Positions 32,629 through 40,782 of a stretch of DNA of 64,000 nucleotides are shown piece after piece. Both the position numbers and the translations under genes were made by a program. The stretch comes from WVYX01 sp039592335 (GTDB lineage: Bacteria; Gemmatimonadota; Gemmatimonadetes; Gemmatimonadales; GWC2-71-9). The notes beneath the pieces were generated by a model. That model was given only the letters and a program-made list of their open reading frames with translations, made no database searches and was not told where the DNA came from. Each line of letters opens with the position of its first letter. Position 1 is the first letter of the stretch. The stretch covers positions 1 to 64,000 of the forward strand of contig JBDHBX010000017.1 in the NCBI GenBank assembly GCA_039592335.1. Reading direction: 5' to 3'.

Positions 32629-34487
32629 TGAAGCGCCCGAAGCTCTTCCGCTGGCGGGCCATCGTGCCGCTCGGCGTGATGATTGCGCTGATGGGCCTCG
32701 TGTGGTGGCTCCTGTTGGACCGCATTGTGGAGCTGGGGATCGAGGAGACGGGGGCGTACCTGGTGGGCGCCCGCGTGGATCTGGAGCGTGCCGACGTGCG
32801 GCTGCGCGACGGCACGGTCGCGCTGCGAGGACTCCAGGTCACGAACCCCAACGCGCCGATGCAGAACCTGTTCGAGGCCGAGGAGATCGTGGCGGACGTG
32901 CGGTGGCGGCCGCTGCTGGAGCAGAAGGTGGCGGTGGACACCGTGGCGGTGCGGGGCATGCGGTTCGGGACCCCGCGGCAGGAGTCGGGGGAGCTGGAGA
33001 ACCCCAGTCCCCAGAGCGGCATGGTCGCTCGAGAGGTCGCGGCCTGGGCCGAGGCGGTGCGCGTCCCGCCGTTCAGCCTGGAAGGGTTGGGACGGGTGGT
33101 GGATGTGGCCGCGCTCGACCCCGACAGCCTGCGCACCGTGGGTGAAGCACGGGCGCTTGCCGCTCGCGCCGGCGCGGTGCGCGCCACGTGGGACCAGGCA
33201 CTGGCCGCACTCGATCCCCAGCCGCACATCGATTCGGCGCGTGCCCTCGTCCAGCGGCTGGAAGACACCGACGTTCGCGGTCTCGACATCATTCGTGCCA
33301 CGCGCCTTGCCGGAGAGGTGCGGCAGACGCTCTTCGACCTCGGCACGTTGGGCGAGGGGGTCGAGGTGCTGAGCCGGACCGCGCAGGCGAATCTGGGGGA
33401 CGTGCAGGGCGGGCTCGGCGCGCTCGTGGTGGCACGACAGGCCGACTACGCCTATGCGCGTGGACTCCTCGAGCTGCCGTCGCTCGACGCGCCGGATCTC
33501 TCTCCGGCCATCTTTGGGGACGCGGCCGTCGCCTGGGTGGAGCCGGTGCTCTACTGGCTGCGCCTCGCCGAGCAGTACCTGCCGCCCGGCATCGACCCGC
33601 GGCGGTACCGCGGACCCGACCGGCCGCGTCGCGCGGGGACTACGGTGGAGTTTCCCGATGCGGTATCCGGCCCCCGGTTCGTTCTGGAGTTCGCCGAGTT
33701 GGGACTGGAGTTGGCGGGTGAGGGGATGGCGGCCGGAGCGTATCTCGCCCGCGTCACCGGTCTCACCTCGGATCCCGCGCTCTATGGCAAGCCGCTCGAG
33801 TTCGTCGCACGGCGGTCCGACGCGGCGGTCGGGCCATCCGACGTCTCCGTGCGCGCGTTGCTGAACCACGTCGCCGCGCCCGTCGTGGACTCGCTCGACG
33901 TCGGGCTCGCGGGGATCGAGTTGCCCAGTCTGGATCTGGACGTCCTGGGTGCACGCCTGGTGATGGGGCGAGGCACGACCGACCTGCAGCTGGCGCGCAC
34001 GGGCGACGTGCTGAGTGCCCGGTGGTCGTGGCACGCGCCGCGGGCGACCTGGGAGAGACTTGCCGGCCCGGATGGTGGGGACCGGGGAGCGAGAGCGGCG
34101 CAGATCGGGACTCGCGAGTGGGCCGAGGAGTTGCTGTGGCGCACGGTGTCCGGGTTGCGTGACGTGCGGATCGAGGTGGGGCTATCCGGAGCGGTGCAGG
34201 AGCCGGTGCTCACCGTGCGGTCCAACGTGGGCCAGGTCGTCGCCGGCAATCTGCAGCGGGAGCTGGGCCAGGAGGTGGAGCGCGCGGAGCGGCGAGCGCG
34301 GGCTCAGGTGGATGCACTGGTGAATGACGAGCTTGGGCGGGCGCGGCGCAGTGTTAACGGTCTCGAGGCGCAGTATCGCGAGGAGATCGAGGGAGCGCTC
34401 GTGGCGCTGGCCGCGGTGCGGGAGGAACTCGAGCAGGAGGTCGAGCGTCTCGGCGGGCGGCTGCCGGGCGGGCTCCGCATTCCTTAG
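32628..34487 (+). CDS. TIGR03545 membrane-anchored AsmA-like protein
   Basis: 619 residues. A single N-terminal TM (about 12-31, IVPLGVMIALMGLVWWLL) followed by an AsmA/DUF748-like start (VGARVDLERADVRLRDGTVA, LRGLQVTNPNAPMQNLF) and long alpha-helical and beta segments with a coiled coil near the C-terminus (about 540-610, EVERAERRARAQVDALVNDE). TIGR03545 proteins accompany TIGR03546 proteins. AsmA-like proteins transport lipids across the periplasm or regulate envelope composition, so an envelope-lipid role is plausible but unproven. The next gene begins 13 bases later. Confidence 0.83.
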   Translation: MKRPKLFRWRAIVPLGVMIALMGLVWWLLLDRIVELGIEETGAYLVGARVDLERADVRLRDGTVALRGLQVTNPNAPMQNLFEAEEIVADVRWRPLLEQKVAVDTVAVRGMRFGTPRQESGELENPSPQSGMVAREVAAWAEAVRVPPFSLEGLGRVVDVAALDPDSLRTVGEARALAARAGAVRATWDQALAALDPQPHIDSARALVQRLEDTDVRGLDIIRATRLAGEVRQTLFDLGTLGEGVEVLSRTAQANLGDVQGGLGALVVARQADYAYARGLLELPSLDAPDLSPAIFGDAAVAWVEPVLYWLRLAEQYLPPGIDPRRYRGPDRPRRAGTTVEFPDAVSGPRFVLEFAELGLELAGEGMAAGAYLARVTGLTSDPALYGKPLEFVARRSDAAVGPSDVSVRALLNHVAAPVVDSLDVGLAGIELPSLDLDVLGARLVMGRGTTDLQLARTGDVLSARWSWHAPRATWERLAGPDGGDRGARAAQIGTREWAEELLWRTVSGLRDVRIEVGLSGAVQEPVLTVRSNVGQVVAGNLQRELGQEVERAERRARAQVDALVNDELGRARRSVNGLEAQYREEIEGALVALAAVREELEQEVERLGGRLPGGLRIP

Positions 34488-34499
34488 TATGTTCGAACC

Positions 34500-37400
34500 A
34501 TGACGAGCGTCGCCGACCTCCAGGATCTCACCCAGCTGTCCGCCGACCAGGTGGCGGCCCGGGTCTCGGCCGTCCTGGAGGAGGCCGCTCGCCCTGGCAC
34601 ACCGACCGAGGAGGCCGAGCGGCTCGATCGTGCGGCGGTGACCGCCGTGGGGCAGGCTCCGCATCCCGAGTCGGTGCTCGAGCACGTCGACCCCGGGCAG
34701 ATCCAGGAGTTGCTCGCGCGCTGCAGCGCGAGGTGCGGCACGGACGGGGCGCTGCCCGACCGCGAGCTGCGCCTGCTCACCTGGGACGCGCTCGACCTGG
34801 CGCGCCGGCCCGTGGTGGTGCAGCGCATCGAGCGGGGCGCCGTCGACGACTGGACCCAGACCATCCTCGCCGCCGTTGAGGCGTCACACCTCACCGTTGG
34901 CCCCCTGTTCCGGCAGCGCGCCAAGTTCTACGGACCAAAGATCCTGTTCGAGATCCCGGAGGGCGCGAAGAGCCACCGGCTCACCTGGCAGCAGGTGGCG
35001 GCGCGCGTGGACACGCTGGCGCGCGGTCTCCTCTCCCTCGACGATCCGGATGCCAATCAGCCGATTGCCATCGTATCGGAGAACCGGTTGGAGCTGGCGA
35101 TCACCGATCTCGCGTGCCTCACATCGGGTCTAGTCAATGTGGTCGTTCCCGCGAATGCCACGGAGGCAGACGTGGGGTACATCCTGCGGCACGCCAAAGT
35201 GCGCACCGTGGTGGTGTCGGGGCGCGGGCAGCTCCACAAGGTGCAGAAGAACCGCGAGGCGCTTCCCGACCTGCAGCGCGTGATCAGCATGGACGCACTC
35301 GAGGATCAGGGCACGGAGGTCATGAGCTTGCGAGAGCTCGAGGGTCGGGCGAGCCGCGTGTCGGGTGCCGCCCTGCAGCAGCGGGGCGAGGCGGTGCGCA
35401 TCGATGACCTGGCCACCGTGATGTACACGTCGGGCACCACGGGCATGCCCAAGGGCATCCAGTACTCCCACCGCAACCTGGTGTTCAAGCGATTCGCCCG
35501 GGGGATCGCCCTGCCCGAGATCGGTGACCGGGACGTGTTCCTCTGTTACCTCCCGCTGTTCCACACGTTCGGCCGTTACCTCGAGATGCTCGGGTGTGTC
35601 TTCTGGGGAGCGAAGTACTGCTTCCTGCTCGATCCCTCCATGGGGGCGCTCACCGACGGGATGACGCGGTACCGCCCCACGGTGTTCATTAGCGTGCCGC
35701 GCAAGTGGATGCAGCTGTACGACGGCATCGCGCAGCGGGCCAGCCCACTCGAGGCGTCGGACGAGGAGTTGCTCAAGGCTACTCAGGAGGTGACGGGTGG
35801 ACGCCTCGCGTGGGGGCTGTCGGCGGCCGGCTATCTCGATCCCGAGATCTTCAAGTTCTTCCATCGGCAGGGAATCCAGCTGCTCAGCGGCTTCGGGATG
35901 AGTGAGGCTACCGGTGGCGCCACGATGACCCCGCCGCACGAGTACAAGGACGACTCGCTCGGCGTCGCGCTTCCCGGCATCGAGCTCGAGCTGGCGGACG
36001 ACGGAGAGCTGCTGATGCGGGGGCCCTACGTGATGATGGGCTACCTCGATCCGCCCGACGGCGAGCCGTCGTTCGACGAGGACGGGTGGCTGCACAGCGG
36101 CGACCTGATGCGGATGGACGACGCTGGGCACATCCGGCTGGTGGACCGCAAGAAGGAGATCTACAAGAACGTCAAGGGACAGACGATCGCGCCACAGCGC
36201 ATCGAGAATCTGTTCCGCGAGTTCGAGTCGGTCGGGCGCGTGTTCCTGGTCGGTGACCACCGGGAGTACAACACGCTGCTGATCTACCCCAACCCCGAGT
36301 ACGGGAGCCTCGACTTCTCCTCGATGTCGATCCACGAGATCCGGGACCACTTCCGCTCGCTCGTCACGTCGGTCAACCAGTTCGTGGCCCCGTTCGAGCG
36401 CATCGTCGACTTCTATATCATCGATCGCGATCTCGACGCCGACCGGGGGGAGCTCACCCCCAAGGGCACGCCGCGGCGCAAGACGGTCGTGGAGAACTTC
36501 GCCCACGTGATCGACTCGCTGTATCGGCGGGCGCACCTGCACGTGGGCGGCGTGGAGCTGACGCTGCCGAACTGGCTGTTCCAGTACCTCGGCCTCACCG
36601 CGCAGGACGTGGAGATCGACAAAGGCGCGCTGGGCCTGCCCTCCGTCGGCTCGACACTGACGGTGCGGCGACTCGACGAGACCCAGATCCAGATCGGCGC
36701 CGGGATCTACGAGACGGAGCGCGCGACCGTGAACCTGGGAGCGTTCCTCGCGACACCGCGGCTCTGGTTGGGGAACGAAGAGTTGGTGGAGTTCGCGCCA
36801 CTGCAACCCAACCAGCGTCAGCGGCCGGGCCGCTCGCAGGAGGGCATCGGGTGGGCAGGGCGACCGGCGCCGTACAAGGCGAACCCCGCCGAGCGTGAGG
36901 CGCTCCTGGAGGCGACGCGGCACACGGAGTGGACGCTGGACGATCTGGACCGAGCGGCACGACTGCTCTCATCGGCCGATCGAGAGGCCGCCTTGGCTGC
37001 CGAGCGGTTGCTCGAGCGGGTCGTGGCAAATGAGGAGGGCCCGCTCGCCGAACCGGCCCGCTTCGTGCTCGCCCGTGGGGCGGTCGCGGACGCTCCGGAG
37101 GTGCGGCGCCGAGCATTCCAGACACTCGTCCCGGTCGAGCGCGCCGTCCGGTTCATGCGGACGCTGAAGGTGTTCTTCGGGCGCGACCCCGCGCTGCTGG
37201 ATGAGGAAACGTCGGAGTATCTCGCGGAGCGAAACCTGTCGGAGGCCAAGATCCAGGCGCTCATCGCGTACGCGGAGGAGTCCTGTACGAGCGAGAAGGG
37301 CAACGACCAGCTCGCCCTCTCGCTGCTCGGCTTCCTGGCGCAGTACGGCGCCGGCCACCCCGTGCGGTTCCGCACGATCCGGGCGTTCCTGGTGCGGATG

Positions 37401-39260
37401 AGCCTGTTCGCGCGCAGCCAGGCGTTGCGAGTGCATGCCGGCGGCGCGCGCGTCACGTTGGAGAACGGCTTCCGCCAGTGGCTCGGACCCACGTCCAAGA
37501 TCGCGGTCGACACGGAGACGGGGCAGGAGTACCGCTGGGAGGACGTCGTGGTGTTCGAGGAGTCGACGCCCGACGAGCACCGCCGCCGCCTGCTCACCGC
37601 GATCAAGAGCACCCCCTTCCTGCGGGAGGCCGTGTTCCTCTTCTATCGCGGCACGATCGTGCGCCTGCACGACATCCCCCCCGGCGGCGTGTGGATTCGG
37701 CTGCTGGGCACACGCCATGGCAAGTCGGTGTATCGCGTCACTATTCAGACGCGTGCGCAGGAGACCTACGAGGTCGCCGCCAACCTCGTGGACGAGCTCG
37801 AGTCCGCGCAGGTCCAGGAAGAGATCGATTGGCTGATCCTGTGCGGGGCGGCGGGCCCGCGCGACCCGGTGGTAGAGGACTTCGGGGGGCACATTCCCGA
37901 GCAGGACCTCTGGAGCGAGGAGTTCGTCAGCGGCGACACGCTCGACCGAGAACTGCGGCGTCTGGCGCGACGCGCGTCCGAGCACGAGGGGCTGCGCCAG
38001 CTGTGGCCGTTCTTGGCGTGGAGCGCCCTGGCGGCGCTGGTGGACTTCTGGGACCGCACCGGGCGTCGCTGTGAGATCACGGAGTTGAGCCCTGCCGACA
38101 TCGTGCTCCCGACGCACGACTACCACCGCGGATCACGGATCGTTTCCCTCTCGGCGCGGCACTCGCACCGTGGACTCCTCGACATGGTGCACTCCGTCAA
38201 GGAGGGGTTCGTCCGGTCGGTGGAGGACCAGTACTCGGAGCTCAGCGGAGTCGTCGGGTGGGACGTGACGTTCTCGGCTGTGTTGGAGGTGATCGGTGAG
38301 CAAGAGGGCCTCGATGCCTACGAGCGGGCGCTCAAGGCGGAGCCGGACGCACCCGCCGAGCTGCGACAGGCCCTCGAGGAGTACCTCTTCACCGTGAGGC
38401 GGCGCGGCTTCCTGCCCAAGCGGCTCTATTTCGCCGCCAAGCGGTATCGCCGCTGGGCGAAGCTGAACGAGGACGCGACCCCCCAGGCCCGCGCCGCGAC
38501 GCTACAGGAGTTCTACGACACCTATGGGCTCGACACGCTGGCCATGTCCTATCCGGAAGTGCGCCTGCGCTTCTTCCGCGAGACGGTGTTCCGCGACAGC
38601 ACGAACGAGGTCCAGGCGGGTCTGGACGAGCTGACCGCCAAGGTCCGGAGCGGGGAGATCCGCAACGGCGAGCTGGCCGGCGCCGTCGCCGACCTGCGGC
38701 AGCGGCTCCCGGTGGAACCCGACGACGACTACTTCCTCGCCCGCATTCCGTTCGCCTACCTGCGGCCGGAGGACGCCGTGGACTTCGTGTCCGCGGACCT
38801 CGCGGGCAGCTCCCAGTCCGAGATAGTGGTCGCACTGGAGGACGCCGACGCCGGGCTGTTCCGCGTGCGGCACGCGCTGCTGCCCAGGGAGGTAGAGCGG
38901 CTGCACCGGCTCTTCCTCTCCGCGCGGCTGGACGTGCAGTTCGGTCCGGAGCACCGTTACCTGGTCGGGATCAACGAGCGGGATCAGATCATCGGTGGCA
39001 TCTACTACGAGATCGAGGAGGACGGCCAGCGCGCCCACCTCGAGAAGATCGTGGTCGCAGAGGCGTACCGGCGCAAAGGCGTAGCCGACGGCCTGATGAA
39101 GGAGTTCTTCAACCGTCTACGCGCCGCCGGGGTGAGGGCGGTGACCACCGGCTTCTTCCGCCCCGAGTACTTCTACGCGCACGGCTTCAAGATCGAGAAG
39201 CGGTACGCCGGCTTGGTGAAGTCACTGGAAGACGGGCCGGAGGCCGTCGAGGAGGTCTGA
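34500..39260 (+). CDS. 1586-residue acyl-AMP ligase / GNAT fusion protein
   Basis: The N-terminal 135 residues are helical with no known match. An ANL acyl-adenylating domain follows (about 140-690): YTSGTTGMPKGIQYSHRN (about 308-325, phosphate loop), LSGFGMSEATGG, HSGDLMRMDDAGHIRLVDRK and the long-chain-type DRKKEIYKNVKGQTIAPQR (about 548-566), then the hinge TPKGTPRRK. Residues about 690-1440 contain a short beta domain, helical-repeat-like segments and no recognised enzyme motif. The end is a GNAT acetyltransferase (about 1470-1580; YRRKGVADGLM with the RRKGVA acetyl-CoA loop near 1522). It probably activates a fatty or carboxylic acid and passes it to an amine. No acyl-carrier (DSL) motif was found. 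Cytosolic. Confidence 0.85.
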   Translation: MTSVADLQDLTQLSADQVAARVSAVLEEAARPGTPTEEAERLDRAAVTAVGQAPHPESVLEHVDPGQIQELLARCSARCGTDGALPDRELRLLTWDALDLARRPVVVQRIERGAVDDWTQTILAAVEASHLTVGPLFRQRAKFYGPKILFEIPEGAKSHRLTWQQVAARVDTLARGLLSLDDPDANQPIAIVSENRLELAITDLACLTSGLVNVVVPANATEADVGYILRHAKVRTVVVSGRGQLHKVQKNREALPDLQRVISMDALEDQGTEVMSLRELEGRASRVSGAALQQRGEAVRIDDLATVMYTSGTTGMPKGIQYSHRNLVFKRFARGIALPEIGDRDVFLCYLPLFHTFGRYLEMLGCVFWGAKYCFLLDPSMGALTDGMTRYRPTVFISVPRKWMQLYDGIAQRASPLEASDEELLKATQEVTGGRLAWGLSAAGYLDPEIFKFFHRQGIQLLSGFGMSEATGGATMTPPHEYKDDSLGVALPGIELELADDGELLMRGPYVMMGYLDPPDGEPSFDEDGWLHSGDLMRMDDAGHIRLVDRKKEIYKNVKGQTIAPQRIENLFREFESVGRVFLVGDHREYNTLLIYPNPEYGSLDFSSMSIHEIRDHFRSLVTSVNQFVAPFERIVDFYIIDRDLDADRGELTPKGTPRRKTVVENFAHVIDSLYRRAHLHVGGVELTLPNWLFQYLGLTAQDVEIDKGALGLPSVGSTLTVRRLDETQIQIGAGIYETERATVNLGAFLATPRLWLGNEELVEFAPLQPNQRQRPGRSQEGIGWAGRPAPYKANPAEREALLEATRHTEWTLDDLDRAARLLSSADREAALAAERLLERVVANEEGPLAEPARFVLARGAVADAPEVRRRAFQTLVPVERAVRFMRTLKVFFGRDPALLDEETSEYLAERNLSEAKIQALIAYAEESCTSEKGNDQLALSLLGFLAQYGAGHPVRFRTIRAFLVRMSLFARSQALRVHAGGARVTLENGFRQWLGPTSKIAVDTETGQEYRWEDVVVFEESTPDEHRRRLLTAIKSTPFLREAVFLFYRGTIVRLHDIPPGGVWIRLLGTRHGKSVYRVTIQTRAQETYEVAANLVDELESAQVQEEIDWLILCGAAGPRDPVVEDFGGHIPEQDLWSEEFVSGDTLDRELRRLARRASEHEGLRQLWPFLAWSALAALVDFWDRTGRRCEITELSPADIVLPTHDYHRGSRIVSLSARHSHRGLLDMVHSVKEGFVRSVEDQYSELSGVVGWDVTFSAVLEVIGEQEGLDAYERALKAEPDAPAELRQALEEYLFTVRRRGFLPKRLYFAAKRYRRWAKLNEDATPQARAATLQEFYDTYGLDTLAMSYPEVRLRFFRETVFRDSTNEVQAGLDELTAKVRSGEIRNGELAGAVADLRQRLPVEPDDDYFLARIPFAYLRPEDAVDFVSADLAGSSQSEIVVALEDADAGLFRVRHALLPREVERLHRLFLSARLDVQFGPEHRYLVGINERDQIIGGIYYEIEEDGQRAHLEKIVVAEAYRRKGVADGLMKEFFNRLRAAGVRAVTTGFFRPEYFYAHGFKIEKRYAGLVKSLEDGPEAVEEV

Positions 39261-39297
39261 GCGCGTCCCCAGCCGTTTGGCCGGGGCGGAAAACGCG

Positions 39298-39324
39298 ACG
39301 GGGGCACCGGATCGGTGCCCCCGT
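39298..39324. terminator. bidirectional terminator hairpin
   Basis: A perfect 12-bp stem (ACGGGGGCACCG at 39298-39309 with its complement at 39313-39324) and 3-base loop sits between the convergent fusion gene and citrate synthase. Confidence 0.75.
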
Positions 39325-39348
39325 CAGTCTGCGGTCGGAACCGGCCGG

Positions 39349-40680
39349 TTACTTGGCCGCGCCCGCCAGTTCGGCGGACGTCACGCCGGCCACCTCCTCG
39401 AGCATCGTCGTCGTGACCGACTTCGGACGCTCGATCGCGTATCCCAGCGCGCGGTCCCACGTGATGTTGGCCAGCACGCCGAGGGCGCGCCCGATGCCGA
39501 ACAGCACGGTATAGAAATCCCACTCGGTGAGCCCGTAGTACCACTGGATCACGCCGGACTGCGCGTCCACGTTGGGCCACGGGTTCTTGGCCTTGCCGTG
39601 CTCCTGCAGGATGCCCGGCGCGACCTTGTAAATCGTGCTGATCAGCTTGAACAGCGGGAAGTCCGGCAGGTGCTTGAGGCAGAACTCCCGCTGCGCGGTG
39701 TAGCGCGGGTCGGTCTTGCGCAGCACCGCGTGGCCGTAACCCGGCACCACCTGGCCGCTGTTCAGCGTGTCCCACAGCGCCTGGCTCACGTCCTCCTCGG
39801 TGTAGTCGTCCTTCCCGAGCTTGTCCAGGAACTTCATGGTCCAGCTCAGCACCTCCTGGTTGGCGAGGCCGTGCAGCGGGCCCGCGAGGCCGTTGATGCC
39901 GGCCGACAGCGCGTAGTAGCAGTCGGACAGTGCCGAGGCCACGAGGTGCGTGGCGTGCGCCGAGACGTTCCCCGACTCGTGGTCCGAGTGCAGGATGAAG
40001 TACATGCGGGCCACGTCATCGTACGGCGCCGCGATGCCCATCTGGTGCGCGAAGTTGCCGCCCCAGTCGAGATCGGGATTGGGCGCGATGTGCGTGTCGG
40101 CCTGGTACTTCATGCGATAGATGTACGCGCCGACCGAGGGGAGCCTGGCCAACAAGTTGGTGCAGTCGTCGAGCATCGGCTCCCAGTAGTCCATCTTGCT
40201 CATGCCCTCGTTGTACCGCTTTACGAAGACGGACTCGCGCTGCATCGCCAGAATGGCGGCCGAGAACAGCGTCATTGGATGGGTGTCGCGCGGCATGGCC
40301 CGCAACGTGTCGATCACGTAGTGCGGCACCTGGCGGCGCGCCTTCCAGTCGTCGACGACCTCGTCCACCTGCTTCTGGTTCGGCACGTCACCCGTGAGCA
40401 GGTAGAACCAGAAGGCCTCGACGGTGGGGTAGTCGCTCCCCGCCGGCTTGGGCAGCGCCGCGAAGGTCTCCGGGATCGTCCTGCCACGGAAACGGATGCC
40501 CTCGTGCGGGTCGAGGTACGAGATGTCCGTCACCAGACACCTCACGCCCCGGGCACCACCGATGGTCTGAGAGACCAAGACCTCGCCCACCTTGACGTCG
40601 CCGTACTCCTTGAGGAGCCGCGTCGTCCGAGGACGATGTTGCTCGATCTTCTTGTATAGGGTTTCTTTGAGCATCGACAT
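39349..40680 (-). CDS. gltA: citrate synthase, eukaryote-type (long Si form)
   Basis: 443 residues, start ATG 40680 with AAGGAGGAG 7 bases upstream. It condenses acetyl-CoA with oxaloacetate, the TCA-cycle entry. Active-site segments: HESGNVSAHATHLVASAL, SAGINGLAGPLHGLANQEVL (His), PGYGHAVLRKTDPRYTAQRE (His) and the Asp region NVDAQSGVIQWYYGL. The long N-terminus and this sequence pattern match the mitochondrial/plant-type branch, not the E. coli GltA type, as is common in Gemmatimonadota and some Bacteroidota. Transcribed alone, divergent from the M14 peptidase. Confidence 0.95.
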   Translation of the reverse strand: MSMLKETLYKKIEQHRPRTTRLLKEYGDVKVGEVLVSQTIGGARGVRCLVTDISYLDPHEGIRFRGRTIPETFAALPKPAGSDYPTVEAFWFYLLTGDVPNQKQVDEVVDDWKARRQVPHYVIDTLRAMPRDTHPMTLFSAAILAMQRESVFVKRYNEGMSKMDYWEPMLDDCTNLLARLPSVGAYIYRMKYQADTHIAPNPDLDWGGNFAHQMGIAAPYDDVARMYFILHSDHESGNVSAHATHLVASALSDCYYALSAGINGLAGPLHGLANQEVLSWTMKFLDKLGKDDYTEEDVSQALWDTLNSGQVVPGYGHAVLRKTDPRYTAQREFCLKHLPDFPLFKLISTIYKVAPGILQEHGKAKNPWPNVDAQSGVIQWYYGLTEWDFYTVLFGIGRALGVLANITWDRALGYAIERPKSVTTTMLEEVAGVTSAELAGAAK

Positions 40681-40725
40681 TGCGCTTCTCCTCCTTGTAC
40701 CCTACCACCCCGATTTGGCGAACAG

Positions 40726-40738
40726 TTAACCGGGTTAA
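40726..40738. promoter_or_regulatory. palindrome in the divergent citrate synthase / M14 promoter region
   Basis: TTAACC-G-GGTTAA, a perfect 6-bp inverted repeat around one base, 45 bases upstream of each start codon. Short AT-flanked palindromes in divergent regions are often operators. There is no direct evidence for a regulator. Confidence 0.4.
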
Positions 40739-40782
40739 AGATACTCAGAAGTGTGTCCGATTGTCACATAGGAGCCTCCACC

